Assembly: GCA_027924585.1 (NCBI GenBank)
Contig: BSBM01000436.1
Coordinates: forward strand, 8,075,001-8,139,000
Source of the DNA: Larix kaempferi
Taxonomy: Eukaryota > Streptophyta > Pinopsida > Pinales > Pinaceae
Length of the DNA stretch: 64,000 nt
Reading direction: 5' to 3'
Shown: positions 1-12,511 of the stretch, piece by piece
Layout of the letters: every line of letters starts with the position of its first letter
Numbering within the stretch: the first letter of the stretch is position 1
Translations under genes and position numbers: made by a program
The notes under the pieces: generated by a model
Databases searched by the model: none
What the model was told of the DNA's origin: nothing
Seen by the model: the letters and a program-made list of their open reading frames with translations, nothing else

Positions 1-87
1 CATATTGTTCGTTGTTTTCGTGCACAGTCTGAAAACCATTTGCATTTTGGATTGAATTGACACACCATTTTGTGTTTCTTTGACAAT

Positions 88-213
88 TTGGATAGAATAC
101 ACACTAGTTGGACTCTATTTGGATCTTTGGATTGAATACACACCAGTTGGGCTCTATTTGGCTCCTTTTATTGAATACACAACAGTTGGACTCTATTTGG
201 ATCCTTGGATTGA
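88..213 (+). repeat. 39-bp minisatellite, about 3.3 copies
   Basis: Three consecutive 39-bp units start with TTGGATTGAATACACA-like sequence and contain AGTTGG(A/G)CTCTATTTGG; a partial fourth follows. Because 39 is 13 codons, the array stays open in one frame and reads as a WIEYT-VGLYLD peptide repeat. No start context or homology supports it as a gene. Confidence 0.85.
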
Positions 214-977
214 ATTCTCATGCTGCTTGGACACACTTGAACTCTTATTACATATAGTGGATACATCAAAAGAGCATTTTACTTTTGAAACAAAGAGCAA
301 TCATAATCCTTGAGGTATGGTGGCAATTTTATCTTGTTAAATGTATTTTAGTCTTCATTCACTTTGTTTGAATTGTATCTATTTTAGTTTTTTCCTCATT
401 AATTGTATGATAAATGTATTTAGTCTTCTTAATCTTCAACATAGAAAATAAAAACATCTTACCACAAAAAAACTACAACATGCACCAAGCAATGCTTTCA
501 ACCTTTAATGAAGATAATAAAAAAAACTTACTTGCATCACCACCAATAACCTTTCATAATCACATAACTCCATCTAGTACACAAACATTTGTTGAATTCC
601 TCATGATTTCACTACAACAACTCAAACAAACACCTAAAGAATCAAACTCTTAATATTCTGGGGCTATTTTACCTCATCCAAAACATGAAAATGGAGTGAG
701 TAGGAGCTTCTCCTCTTGTAGGGAATGTGCTCCTACTAACATCCCATACCACCTTACAATACCATCCAATTGAGCTCCTATAGGTGATGTTGTTGTTATA
801 TCTAGGGAATTTTAAATAACTTTTAATATTATATGAAAACATTCTCACTAGATGTTGTTGTACATAATCAATTGCTACATCGAGTTTCAATAATCATGTG
901 CATCGAGTTTTAATATCTTATTTGTTATTTATTCTTGCAGGGGCGATATTTTTGTTTTGTTAAAAAACATATTGAAT
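214..977. other. Upstream flank, no gene seen
   Basis: AT-rich sequence without convincing coding structure. A TTCTTGCAG acceptor-like site ends at 940, just before the coding region that begins near 978, so a 5' intron of the next gene could end here. Confidence 0.4.
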
Positions 978-1395
978 ATGGGAAACAGACGTAATAATAA
1001 AAGAAATTCTAGAAGGAAGGAGCTGCCCCTTGAAAAGGCCCATGAGATAAGAGAAAAGGCTAGGTTGTACATGGAAAACCATAGACATCAAAATGTTATT
1101 GCCTTAGATCCATCAACAAGCAATGACGAAGTGGTTGAAGTCAATCAAATCTGGGTTGATGTCAAGTATGAAGGGATGGATGTTGAACAAGTTGTTAATT
1201 GGAAACCTCCCCAAGAAGAGCACACACATGTCAAACACACTCCCTTGCAGGACCAAATTGTGAACGAAGGGCCACAACAAACTGGTGACGAGACTCGTAC
1301 TTCCTTTCCGACTCCCTTTCCTCGACTATCAAGCGGACGACGAAGAACTCCCAGACGTATTCATGTGGATGAAAGTTCATTTTCAGGACTTGAAG

Positions 1396-1471
1396 GTAAG
1401 TTTCCCAAACGCACTATTGATTTCCATTGTGAGGATAATCAAAGAATTTTTTGAATCCAAAACCGTTGCAG
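1396..1471 (+). other. Predicted 76-bp intron
   Basis: The donor is AAG|GTAAG at 1395/1396 and the acceptor is GTTGCAG ending at 1471. The upstream exon ends with one base of a codon; the downstream exon supplies CA to give GCA and continues as KCQLFLNLLKSHC. The splice therefore links two different frames without a stop. The alternative is that the overlapping frame open from 1285 is the real one and this is a frameshift. Confidence 0.55.
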
Positions 1472-3566
1472 CAAAATGTCAATTGTTTCTAAATTTGTTA
1501 AAATCACATTGTCTAGATCATGTTAGGAGAATTTTGGGCATAAAGGTAGTTAGAATTTCAGAGGCCAACAATCACGTTGTTATAAATCTACAGTCTGCAT
1601 TTAATTTGATTGGAAAAACTTCTCGTATAAAATATTTTAATGTGGCTCGTCGTGTACTGTCGGAATCAATTGTAGACAAATCAACAAGGAAACGTCGCCT
1701 GCTATCACACACATGTAAAATGTTTAAAGTAGATAGAAAAAATATTCAAAATTTTTCTTCTATTAGAGAAAAACTTGAGACCCCAGGCCAAAAATATTGT
1801 TGGGCCTTTGTTGGTAGGTTACCTCGTTCAAACATGAAGCTTATTGAAGCTGTTAAAGAACTAGTACAAACATGATAACACTAGACCGTCATCGAATCAA
1901 AGAGATGTGTTAAAGTTGAGAAAAGGTGTTAAGGGGTGTGAACCCCATGTCAAGCACTTCCTTGACACGACACAAATAGAACTCTATGAGAGGTTCAAGA
2001 ATGAGCATAGATAATTGAGCTTGGGCCAAAGGTCCTTTGAAAAATGAAAACCCTAGTATGTTAGAATTTGCATTGATTGCAACAAATGTTGTTGTAGATA
2101 CCTTGTAGAATTTGAGTACTATTATGATACATATAGACATATATTTTGTGGTTTTCATACTAACATTGTGCAGGACTGCCCATTGTTACAGCCATTGAAT
2201 GCATCCAGAGAATTTATACATGCATAATGTATCCAAGACCTGAAGGAAAAAAGTATTATAAAAGATCATGTTTATATGGGACATGTTCCAAGTGCAGTGG
2301 ATTTGCATTATTGAGCCTCTACATCCATGAAATTGAGGAGCACAAATTTGGGATAATGTCAGTAGAAATTCATAACTTCAAGTACATGACATATCAAGTA
2401 GATAGTGCGAAGGAAAGCAAAAAAATTGCATTGGTGAAGTCACGGGTAATCTAAGTTTGCATACTTTCATATTGTACATGTTGAATTTATACATATATAT
2501 TCAGATTGCAAATGTCGCGTTGTATTAATGCCCTTGGTTTTGTGGCACCAGGTACAAATTTGTGATTTCATGAAGGAATTATACTAGAATATCGAGCAGT
2601 ATGTACAACATATCCATGTAGCACGATGGCAAGATGAATAGTACATACTGTGCAAGGACACATTTCCCAATGGCACAATATTGTCGGTTGTGTACTTTTC
2701 CAAAAACTACACCCTACAGCCACAGAATGAGATTCAAATTAAATACTACCATTCATACCAAGTTAGCATAATGGTCCATATCACCTACAGGCACACACTA
2801 GAGAGAAGCAATGACATGAGGATAATATTGAAAGAGACCAAATTCTACATCAGTGACGACAAGTGCCACGACTTGCATTATGTGCGGCATTGCTTCAAAA
2901 TTTTCTATGATCAATTGAAGGAGAGAGGTATACAGATGGATTAGCATGGGATATGGTCAGATGGTTGTGCAGGCCAGTTCAAAAATGCACGTGTATTCCT
3001 GTGGTTGAGTATTTTGCACAAGACTTATGATGTGCTTCATATATGGAACTATTTTGAGACTGGGCATGGAAAGGGAGAGCATGATGGGGCTAGAGCATGT
3101 CTCAAAACTTCCCTATGAAGGGAGGAGATGAGGTGCATGACAAACCCTCATATTCGGGATGCAGAACCCATAGTTCAATGGTGCTCTGCAAAAATGTCAG
3201 ATCAAACCACGGAGCAGCACAGACCAACAGGTAGAGGACATGTTGTAATAAATTTTTGGCATGTGGTTGATATAGATCGATTGCGTTCTTATAGTTGTAG
3301 TACTGTACAAGGAACTCGTGGATTTCATTCGGTTCGAAGCTCAAACAACCCCTTACTTGAAATATGGACACAGAAACTTCCTTTCTTTTGTGGTCCTTGC
3401 AGCATTTGTGAGTGGGATGAGTGTGAATCAATGGACTGGGTTGATGCATGGGATCATGTATCACTTGCAGTGGACCCACGTGCAATTGTTGAAACAATCC
3501 ATTTAGAGGAAGGCCAATCCTCTATTTCGAATGAATATGATCATATATATGATCTTGTACAACCAA

Positions 3567-3672
3567 GTAAACATTTATGCATGCATATCCCAGTTCCCTC
3601 CTCGTTTCTGTAATTATCCAAGTTATCAAACCACTACTTGTTGGAATATGACCATAAAATGTATTTTTGCAG
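3567..3672 (+). other. Predicted 106-bp intron
   Basis: The donor is CAA|GTAAAC and the acceptor is TTTTTGCAG. The exon ending at 3566 leaves one base; joining to GA at 3673 gives AGA and restores the frame into HIYAVVAPTDS. Phase compatibility and the pyrimidine-rich acceptor support a real intron. Confidence 0.65.
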
Positions 3673-4061
3673 GACACATCTACGCAGTTGTCGCTCCGAC
3701 AGACAGTGCAATTGGGATGAATTATTGGCTAGCACAATGCATCCAGGGGAAGAAAACCCTCCTCGCATCATTAACCGATAGTGAAGGCATTACCTTTCTG
3801 ACTGGCTCGATGGTTGTTTAGGGGGAATACCTTACAGTAGATGGAAAGGGACCAAAGAGAAATGGCTACACATACATGGATTATAGACCAGGTTCACGGG
3901 TGTATCACTTTACGCACTTGATCATTGGTACAAACATCCAACTACAAACAATGTCAACGAAGTCATCAAACAAGGTATGCTACTTACTACCTCATGCAGA
4001 GCACGAGAGGTTGTTTAAGACAATAAAAAACCGAGAGAATCCAGAAGGCCTAATTGATTGA

Positions 4062-4794
4062 GGTAGATAGTATAGTCATGTGATTGTTTATCCATGCATG
4101 TCTAATGTTATCCATGTTAGATAGTTTATTTGATATCATTATCTTATATCATTTATTTGATGTTTGAGTTATGATTAAGTTACTATTACAATACATTGAT
4201 GTTTTACTCCAACCACTCCAATTCAAGTTTCCATCCCTTTAGGAAAAATTCACATGCATAAAAAAGATTGAAAACTCATCTTATATAATAACATTTCATA
4301 ATATTCAATAGAAATTAGAATCAATACACATTAATGAGTACACATTTGTCATTCACAAATCACAATGAGACACATAGATGCACTGAAATTTGATAGGCAT
4401 TGGGAAATAGCTCAAGATGTCCGAACCATATTTCTCATTAAGTCATCAACATCAAAATGTATTATAGAGATGTCGGAATGCCACTAGGCATTGGAAAATT
4501 CCAAATAGACTAATAGTAAATACAAAAAGGGGTGGATCAAGATGGAAGAATCTCATATGTCAAGTAGATCTAGAATAATTAAGAATTCCAACTAACATTA
4601 TTCTTTACGGTTAGTAGATTTCATTTTAAAACAAAACAAAAAAATACTTTTTTTGATATATTATATGTGGATGGTAAGCACAGATTAATGTCAAAAGACT
4701 CAAGCAAGTATGGACTCATTTCATCTCATTAACAAGATTTATGTAGCCATTTTTCATATGTCATTTCACTAGCCACTTCACCGAATTTCCATGA
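4062..4794. other. AT-rich spacer, nothing recognised
   Basis: No coding potential, RNA gene or repeat recognised between the transposase-like pseudogene and the satellite. From about 4795 the sequence is recognisably satellite (TGACTTTGATCGTGAATCCG). Confidence 0.5.
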
Positions 4795-7700
4795 CTTTGA
4801 TCGTGAATCCGTCGATTCTTATGGATCTGGGACATCGGGTTTCAACTAGGGGACCCCCCACACTGTGCCTCAAAGTTTCGTAAACGGTGCTATTGTGCTA
4901 TCTCTGGAGCTAGGGTTTTGCTCAGTGAAGGCCATTCCAATATTGCTCAACGGGGTCATTTATGATCTGAAGACTCCCGAGCGTGTGTGGACATATTGAA
5001 CACATCCACAATGGCCATGTGCACATGTGGTAGCTGACGAAACCCAAGTCCGCTCGCCTATTTGGGCTCTGTGACCCCGGAGCAAATCCTCAAAGTGTCC
5101 TTGAATGGCCCCGGGGCACCTGACCACAATTCCCATAGAAGAAAAACCGTGAATTCATCGATTCCTATGGATCCAGGATGACGGGTTTCAGCTAGGGGAC
5201 TCCCCACACCGTGCCTCAAAGTCTCGAAAATGGTGTTATTGTGCCATCTCTGGAGCTAGGGTTTTGCTCAGTGAAGACCATTCCAATATTGCTAAAGGGG
5301 TCATTTACGATTCAAAGGCTCTTGGGCATGCATTTCCATCGTGAACACATCCACAATGGCCACGTGCACATGTGGGAGCTGACGAAACCCCATTTTGCTT
5401 GTCGGTTTGGGTTTCGTGACCCCGGAGCAAATCCTCTAAGTGCCCTTGAATGGCCACGGGGTTCCTGAACAAAATTCCCGTAGCACCACAACTGTGACTA
5501 CGATCGTGAATATGTCAATTCTGATGGATTCGGAACACTGTGTTTCACCTAAGGGACACCCCACACCGTGCCTCGAAGTCTCAAAAATGATGTTATTGTG
5601 CCATATCAGTAACTAGGGTTTTGATCAGTGAAGGACATGCCAATCTTGCTCAAGGGGGTCATTTCTCGTACGAAGGATCCCAGGCGTGCGTGGACATTGT
5701 GAACACGTCCACAATGTCCACGTGCACGTACAGGAGCTGATGGAAACCAAGTTCACTCCCCGGTTTGGGTTCCGTGCCCACGGAACAATTCCTCAAACTG
5801 TCCCTGAATTGCCACGGGGTGCCTGACCAAACTTTTTGTAGAAGAAAAACCATCACTTCGATCGCAAATCTGTCAATTTCGATGGATTCTAAACGCCGAA
5901 TTTCAGCTAGGGGCCCCCCCACACCATGCCTCGAAGTCTCAGAAATGGTGTTATTATGCCATCTCAGTAACTAGGGTTTTTTTCAGTGAAGGCCATTCCA
6001 ATATTGCTCAAGGGGGTCATTTACGATCCGAAGGCTCCTAGGAATGCGTGGTCATATTGAACACATCCACAATGGCCACGTGCATGTGCAGTAGCTGACG
6101 GAACCCAAGTTCGCTCATTGGTTTGGGTTCCGTGACCCCGAAGCAATTCCTCAAAGTATCCCTGAATGGCCACGGTGTGCATGACCAAAATGCCCGTAGC
6201 ACCAAAATGGATCTGGGATGTCGAGTTTCATCTAGGGGACCCCCCACACCGTGCCTCGAAGTCTCGATAACAGTGTTATTGTGCCATCTCTAGAGCTAGG
6301 GTTTTGCTCAATGAAGGCCAATCTAATAATGCTCAAGGGGGTCATTTATGATCCAAAGGCTCCCAGGCGTGCATGGCCATCCTGAAAACATCCACCATGG
6401 CCATGTTCACATGGGAAAGCTGAAGGAACCCCGTTCTGCTTGCCGGTTTGGGTTCCGTGACCCCGGATCAAATCCTCAAAGTGTCCCTGAATGGCCATGG
6501 GGTGCCTGACCAAAATTCCCGTAGCACCACAACTGTGACTTCGATCGCAAATCCGTTGATTCTGATGGATCCAAAACACTGGGTTTCAGCAAGGGGACCC
6601 CTGACAGTGTGCCTCGAAGTCTCAAAAATGGTGTTATTATGCCATCTTAGTAACTAGGGTTTTTCTCAGTGAAGGCCATGCCAATCTTGCTCAACAGGGT
6701 CATTTCTCATTCGAAGGCTCCCAAGCATGCATGGCCATCATGAACACGTCCACAATGGCCACATGCACGTGTAGGAGCTGACGGAACCCAATTTCATTTG
6801 TCGGTTTGGGATCCATGACCGCAGTGCAATTCCTCAAAGTGTCCTTGAATGGCCCCGGAGTGCCTAACAAAAATGCCTGTAGCACCAAAACCGTGACTCC
6901 GATTGTGAATCCTTCGATTCTGATGGATTCAGGACACCAAGTTTCAACTAGGGGCCCCCCCACACCATGCCTCGAAGTCTCAAAAATGGTTCTATTGTGC
7001 CATCTCCCGAGCTAGGGTTTTGCTCAATGAAGGCCATGCCAATCTTGCTCAAGGGGTTCATTTACGATCTGAAGGCTCTCAGGCATGCGTGGCCATCGTG
7101 AACACGTCCATAATGGCCACGTGCACGTGCGGGAGATGACAGAACCCAAGTCCGCTCTCTGGTTTGGGTTCCATGACCCCGGATCAAATCCTAAAACTGT
7201 CCCTGAATGGCCCTGGGATGTCTGAAAAAAATGCCCGAAGCACCGTGGATTCGGAATGTCAGTTTTCAGATAGGGGCCCCCCCACACCATGCCTCGAAGT
7301 ATAGAAAATAGTGTTATTTTTCCATCTCTGGATCTAGGATTTTGCTCAATGAAGGCCATTCCAATATTACTCAGGGGGGTCATTTACGATCTAAAGGCTC
7401 CCGGGCGTGCGAGTCCATCGTGAACACATCCACAATGGCCATGTGCACATGCAGGACCTGACGAAACCCAATTCTGCTTGTCAGTTTGGGTTACGTGACC
7501 CTAGAGCAAATCCTCAAAGTGTCCCTGAATAGCCACAGGGTTCCTGACGAAAATGCTAGTAGCACCAAAACTGTGACTCCAATAGTGAATCCGTCGATTC
7601 CAATGGATTTGAAACATCAGGTTTCATCTAGGGGACCCCCCACATTGTGTCTTGAAGTCTTGTAAACGGTGTTAATGTTCCATCTCCGGACCTAAGGTTT

Positions 7701-10536
7701 TGCTCAGTGAAAGCCATGTTAATCTTGCTCAAGAGGGTCATTTACGATCCGAAGGCTCTTGAGTGTGCATGGCCATCGTGAACATGTCCAAAATGGCTAT
7801 GTGCACATGCGGGAGCTGACGGAACCCAAGTTGGCTCGCTAGTTTGGGTTCCATGACCTAGGAGTAATTCCTCAAAGTGTCCCTGAATGGCCATGGGGTG
7901 CCTGACGAAAATTCCTGTAGCACCAAAACCGTGACTCCGATCATGAATCTGTGGATTCCGATGGATCCAGAACACCGGGTTTCAGCTAGAGGACACCCAA
8001 AACCATTCCTCGAAGTCTCAAAAATGGTGTTTATGTGTCGTCTTTGGAGCTAAGGTTTTTCTCAATGAAGGCCATTCCAATATTGCTCAAGGGGGTCATT
8101 TACGATCCGAAGTCTCCTGAGAATGTGTGGCCATTGTGAACACGTGCACGTTCTGGAGATGGTGGAACCCAAGTCCGCTCACCGATTTGGGTTCCGTGCC
8201 CCTAGAGCAATTCCTCAAAGTGTCCCTAAATGGCCTCGGGGTGCCTGACCAAAATTCCAGTAGCGGCAAAATCGTGAATTCATCGATTCTGATGGATTCA
8301 GAACATCGGGTTTCATCTAGGTTCCCCCCCACATCATTCCTTGAAGTCTCGAAAATGGTGCTATTGTGCCATCTCCCGAGCCAGTGTTTTTCTCTGTGAA
8401 GGCCATGCCAATCTTGCTCAAGGGGTTCATTTACGATTCGAAGGCTCCCAGGCATGCATGGCCATCATGAACACGTCCACAATGGCCACGTGCACGTGTG
8501 GGAGATGATGGAACCCAAGTCCGCACGCCGGTTTGGGTTTTGTGACCCCGGAGCAAATCCTGAAAGTGTCCCTGAATGGCCCCGGGGTTCCTAAACAAAA
8601 TTCCCGTAGCAGCAAAACCGTGACTCCAATCGCAAATCTGTAGATTCCTATGGATCCAAAATGTCATTTTTCATCTAGAGGACCCTCCACACCGTGCCTC
8701 AAAGTATCAAAAACGATGTTATTCTGCCATATCTAGATCTAGGTTTTTGCTCAGTGAAGGCCATTCCAATATTGCTCAAGGGGTTCATTTATGATCCGAA
8801 GGCTCTTGAGCATGCATGGCCATCGTGAACATGTCCACAATGGCCACGTGCACATGCAGGAGCTGACGAAACTCAAGTCTGCTCGCTGGTTTGGGTTCCG
8901 TGACCCTGGAGCAAATCCTCAAAGTGTCCCTGAATGGCCACAGGATGTCTGATGAAAATGACAGTAGCACCAAAACCATGACTCTGATCATGAATCCATC
9001 GATTCCGATGGATTCAGAACATCGGGTTTCATCTAGGGGACCCCCCACACTATGTCTTGAAGTCTCAAAAACAGTGTTATTGTTCCATCTCTGGAGCTAG
9101 GGTTTTTCTCAGTGAAGGCCATGCTAATCTTTCTCAAGGGGGTCATTTACGATCCAAAGGATCCTGAGCGTGCATGACCATCATGAACATGTCCACAATG
9201 GCCATGTGCACGTGCGAGAGTGGGCGAAACCCAAGTCCACTCACCAGTTTGGGTTCTGTGACCCCGGAGTAATTCCTCAAAGTGTCCCTGAATGGCCACA
9301 GTATACCTAACGAAAATTCTCGTAGCACCAAAAATGTGACTCCGATCGTGAATCTTTCGATTTCGATGGATCTCGAACGTTGGGTTTCATCTAGGGGACA
9401 CCCCAAACTGTTCCTCGAAGTCTCATAAACGGTGTTATTGTGTCATCTTTGGAGCTAAGCTTTTGCTCAATGAAGGCCATTCCAATATTTCTCAAGGGGG
9501 TCATTATGATCCGAAGGCTCCCGGGAATGTGTGTCCATCATGAACACATGCACGTACGGGAGCTGACGGAACCCAAGTCCGCTCACCGGTTTGGATTCTG
9601 TGCCCCTAGAGCAATTCCTCAAACTGTCCCTAAATGGTCACATGGTGCCTGACGAAAATGCCAATAGAGCCAAAACCGTGACTCCGATCATGAATTCATT
9701 GATTTCGATGGATTCGAAACATCGGGTTTCATCTAGGGGACCCCCCACAGTATGTCTTTAAGTCTCGAAAACAATGTTATTGTTCCATCTCTGGAGCTAG
9801 GGTTTTGCTCGATGAAGGCTATGCTAATCTTGCTCAAGGGGGTCATTTATGATCTGAAAGCTCACGGGCATGCGTGGCCATCATGAACATGTCCACAATG
9901 GCCACGTGCACGTGCAGGAGCTGATGGAACCCAAGTTCACTCGCCACTTTGGGTTCCATGACCCCGGAGTAATTCTTCAAAGTGACCCTGAATGGCCACG
10001 ATGTTCCTGACGAAAATGCACGTAGTACCAAAATCGTGACTCCGATCATGAATCTATCGATTCCGATGGATCCGGAACGCCGAGTTTCAACTAGGGGACA
10101 CCCTAAACCGTTCCTCGAAGTCTCGAAAACGGTGTTATTGTGTCGTCTTTGGAGCTAAGGTTTTGCTCAATGAAGGCCATTCCAATATTGCTCAAGGGGG
10201 TCATCTACGATCCAAAAGCTCCCATGAATGCGTGGCCATCATGAACACGTGCATGTATGGGAGCCGACGGAACCCAATTCTGCTCACCGGTTTGGGTTCC
10301 ACGCCCCAAGAGCAATTCCTCAAAGTGTCCCTAAATGGCCTTAGGGTGCCTGACCAAAATTCCCATAGCAGAAAAATCGTGACTCTGATCATGAATCTGT
10401 TGATTCTGATGGATTCAAAACATCAGGTTTCAGCTAGGGGCCCCCCCACACCATGCCTCAAAGTCTCGAAAATGGTGCTATTGTGCCATCTCCAGAGCTA
10501 GGATTTTACTTAATGAAGGCCATGCCAATCTTGCTC
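4795..10536 (+). repeat. Satellite array, about 17 forward units of about 358 bp
   Basis: Each unit holds, in order: TCTAGGGGACCCCCCACACC, CATCTCTGGAGCTAGGGTTTT, GAAGGCCATTCCAATATTGC, a GGTCATTTACGATCCGAAGG block, CCACAATGGCCACGTGCACG, GGTTTGGGTTCCGTGACC, and CGTGACTCCGATCGTGAATC. The TAGGG anchor lies at about 4911, 5257, 5614, 5972, 6297, 6655, 7013, 7335, 7693, 8051, 8383, 8740, 9098, 9456, 9798, 10156 and 10499. Most steps are 357-358 bp. Shorter steps of 322-346 bp come from small deletions, for example loss of the CCGTGACTCCGATCG block near 6205 and 7242. Weakly conserved open frames of 69-119 codons recur on both strands and I do not call them genes. The fragments CTAGGGTTTT are not telomere repeats. 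Confidence 0.95.
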
Positions 10537-12375
10537 TGGGGTCACAGAACCCAAACCGGCCAGCGGACTTGGATTCCGTCAGCTCTTGCACATGCACATG
10601 GCCATTGTGGACATTTTCAATATGGTCATGCATGCCCAGTATCCTTCGGATCATAAATGTCCCCCTTGAGCAATATAGGAATGGCCTTCACTAAGAAAAA
10701 CCCTAGCTCCGGAGATGGCACAATAACACCATTTTCGAGACTTCGAGGCACGGTGTGGGGGGTCCCCTAGATGAAACCCGACATCCCGAATCCATAGGAA
10801 TCGACAGATTCACAATCGAAGTCACGGTTTTTGTGCTACTGGAATTTTGGTCAGGCACATCGTGGCCATTCAAGGACACTTTAAGGAATTACTTTGGGGT
10901 CACGGAACCCAAACCGGCGAGAGGACTTGGGTTCCATCATCCCCTGCACATGCACGTGGCCATTGTGTATATGTTCAATATGGCCACGCATTCCCAAGAT
11001 CCTTCGGATTGTAAATGACCCCCTTGAGCAAGATTGGCATTGCCTTCACTGCGCAAAACCCTAGTTACTGAGATGGCACAATATCACTGTTTTCGGGACT
11101 TCGAGGCACGATGTGGGGGTCCCCTAGCTGAAACACAGGGTTCTGAATCCATCAAAATTGATGGATTCACAATCAAAGTCACGGTTTTGAATCTACGAGC
11201 ATTTTCGTCGGGCACCCTGTGGCCATTCATGGACACTTGGAGGAATTGCTCTGGGGTCACGGAACCCAAACTAGTGCGGACTTGGGTTCCGCCAAATCCC
11301 ACACATGCACGTGGCCACTATGGATGTGTTCATGATGGCCACGCATGCCTAGGAGTCTTCGGATGAGAAATTACCCCCTTAAGCAATATTGGAATTGCCT
11401 TCACTAAGCAAAACCCTAGTTACTAAGATGGCACAATAACACAGTTTCCAAGACTTCAAGGCACGGTGTGGGGGGTCCCATAGCTTGAACTCGGTGTTCT
11501 GAATCCATCAGAAATGATGGATTCATGATCGGAGTCACGTTTTTGGTGCTATGGGAATTTTTGTCAAGCACGCCAAGGCCATTCAGGGAGACTTTGAGGA
11601 ATTGCTCCGAGGTCACGGAACCCAAACCGGTGAGCAGACTTGGGTTTCATCAACTCCCACATGTGCACATGGCCATTGTGGACATGTTCACGATGGCCTC
11701 ACACGCCCGGGATCCTTCGGATCGTAAATGACCCCCTTGAGCAATATTGGAATGGTATTCACTAAGCAAAACCCTAGCTCCGGAGATGGCACCATAACAC
11801 CGTTTTCGAGACTTCAAGGAACGATGTGAGGGGTCCCCTAGCTGAAACCCGGTGTCCTGGATCCATAGGAATCGCCGTATTTGCGATCGGAGTCACGGAT
11901 TTGGTGCTACGGTAATTTTTTTCAAGCACCCCGGGGCCATTCATAGACACTTTGAGGAATTGCTCCAGGGTAACGGAACCCAAACCGGCAAGCGGACTTG
12001 GGTTTCGTCAGCTCCCGCACTTGCACATGGCCATTGTGGATGTTTTCACGATGGCCACACATGCTCGGGAGCCTTCGGATGAGAAATGACCCCCTTGAGC
12101 AAGATTGGCATGGCCTTCACTAAGCAAAACCCTAGTTACTAAGTGGGACAATAGCACCCTTTCTGATACTTTGAGGCACGATGTGGGGGGTACCCTAGAT
12201 GAAACCCGGTGTTCCAGATCCGTCGGAATCGACGGATTTGCGATCGGAGTCACGGTTGTGGTGCTATGGTAATTTTTGTCAGGCACCCCGTGGTCATGCA
12301 GGGACACTTTGAGGATTTGCTCTAGGGTCACTGAACCCAAACCAGCGAGCGGAACAGGGTTCTGTCATCTCCCAC
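10531..12375 (-). repeat. Same satellite in inverted orientation, about 5 units
   Basis: From the TTGCTC at 10531-10536 the array continues as the reverse complement of the forward units (for example GGGGTCACGGAACCCAAACC and AAAACCCTAG). The anchor recurs at about 10705, 11063, 11418, 11777 and 12135, a period of 355-359 bp. The last recognisable satellite sequence is a TCTCCCACACGTGCAT block near 12375. Confidence 0.93.
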
Positions 12376-12511
12376 ACGTGCATAAAGGAGGGCTAGGTAA
12401 ATGTTGATACATGAGATGAAATGAGGGTTTTGGTTGCTTAAATCCCTAAGGGCACACCTCACACAAGAGCTCATACAATTATAACCACATCGTGATGCTC
12501 CCTAAGGTATC
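12376..12511. other. Short spacer between satellite and LTR fragment
   Basis: About 135 bp that match neither the satellite unit nor the LTR next to it. No function seen. Confidence 0.4.

Larger units (their letters stand above)
978..4061 (+). pseudogene. Decayed intron-containing transposase-like gene (SDGC-QFKN / GHGKGEHDG type)
   Basis: I recognise a plant repeat-associated protein family, probably a DDE-type transposase, but cannot name the superfamily. The first ATG is at 978 (MGNRRNNKRN). Coding blocks follow in order: 978-1395 plus 1472-1875; 1889-2050 (KHFLDTTQIELYERF, then QRSFEK); 2227-2454 with a CxxxC pair (SCLYGTCSKCSG); 2681-3118 with YISDDKCHD, WSDGCAGQFKN and WNYFETGHGKGEHDG; 3128-3566 (GTRGFHSVRSS, CESMDWVDAWD); and 3673-4061. 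Two GT-AG introns (1396-1471 and 3567-3672) join blocks in phase. Decay is clear: a frame change after 1875, stops near 2013, 2045, 2052 and 2638, a stop at 2942-2944 just before the SDGC motif, a frame change near 3118, and TAG at 3819. The acidic residue I would expect before the KNY motif near 2700 seems to be missing. It is non-functional, and the family name stays uncertain. Confidence 0.7.

Noticed and set aside
4911-10510. CTAGGGTTTT words as interstitial telomere repeats
   Set aside because: They occur once per 358-bp unit and are not in tandem TTTAGGG runs.
4795-12375. CRISPR-like array
   Set aside because: Whole units are repeated without unique spacers, in a plant nuclear context.
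4795-12375. Satellite open frames as genes
   Set aside because: They recur by repetition on both strands, have no conserved start or domain, and the unit is not a multiple of three.
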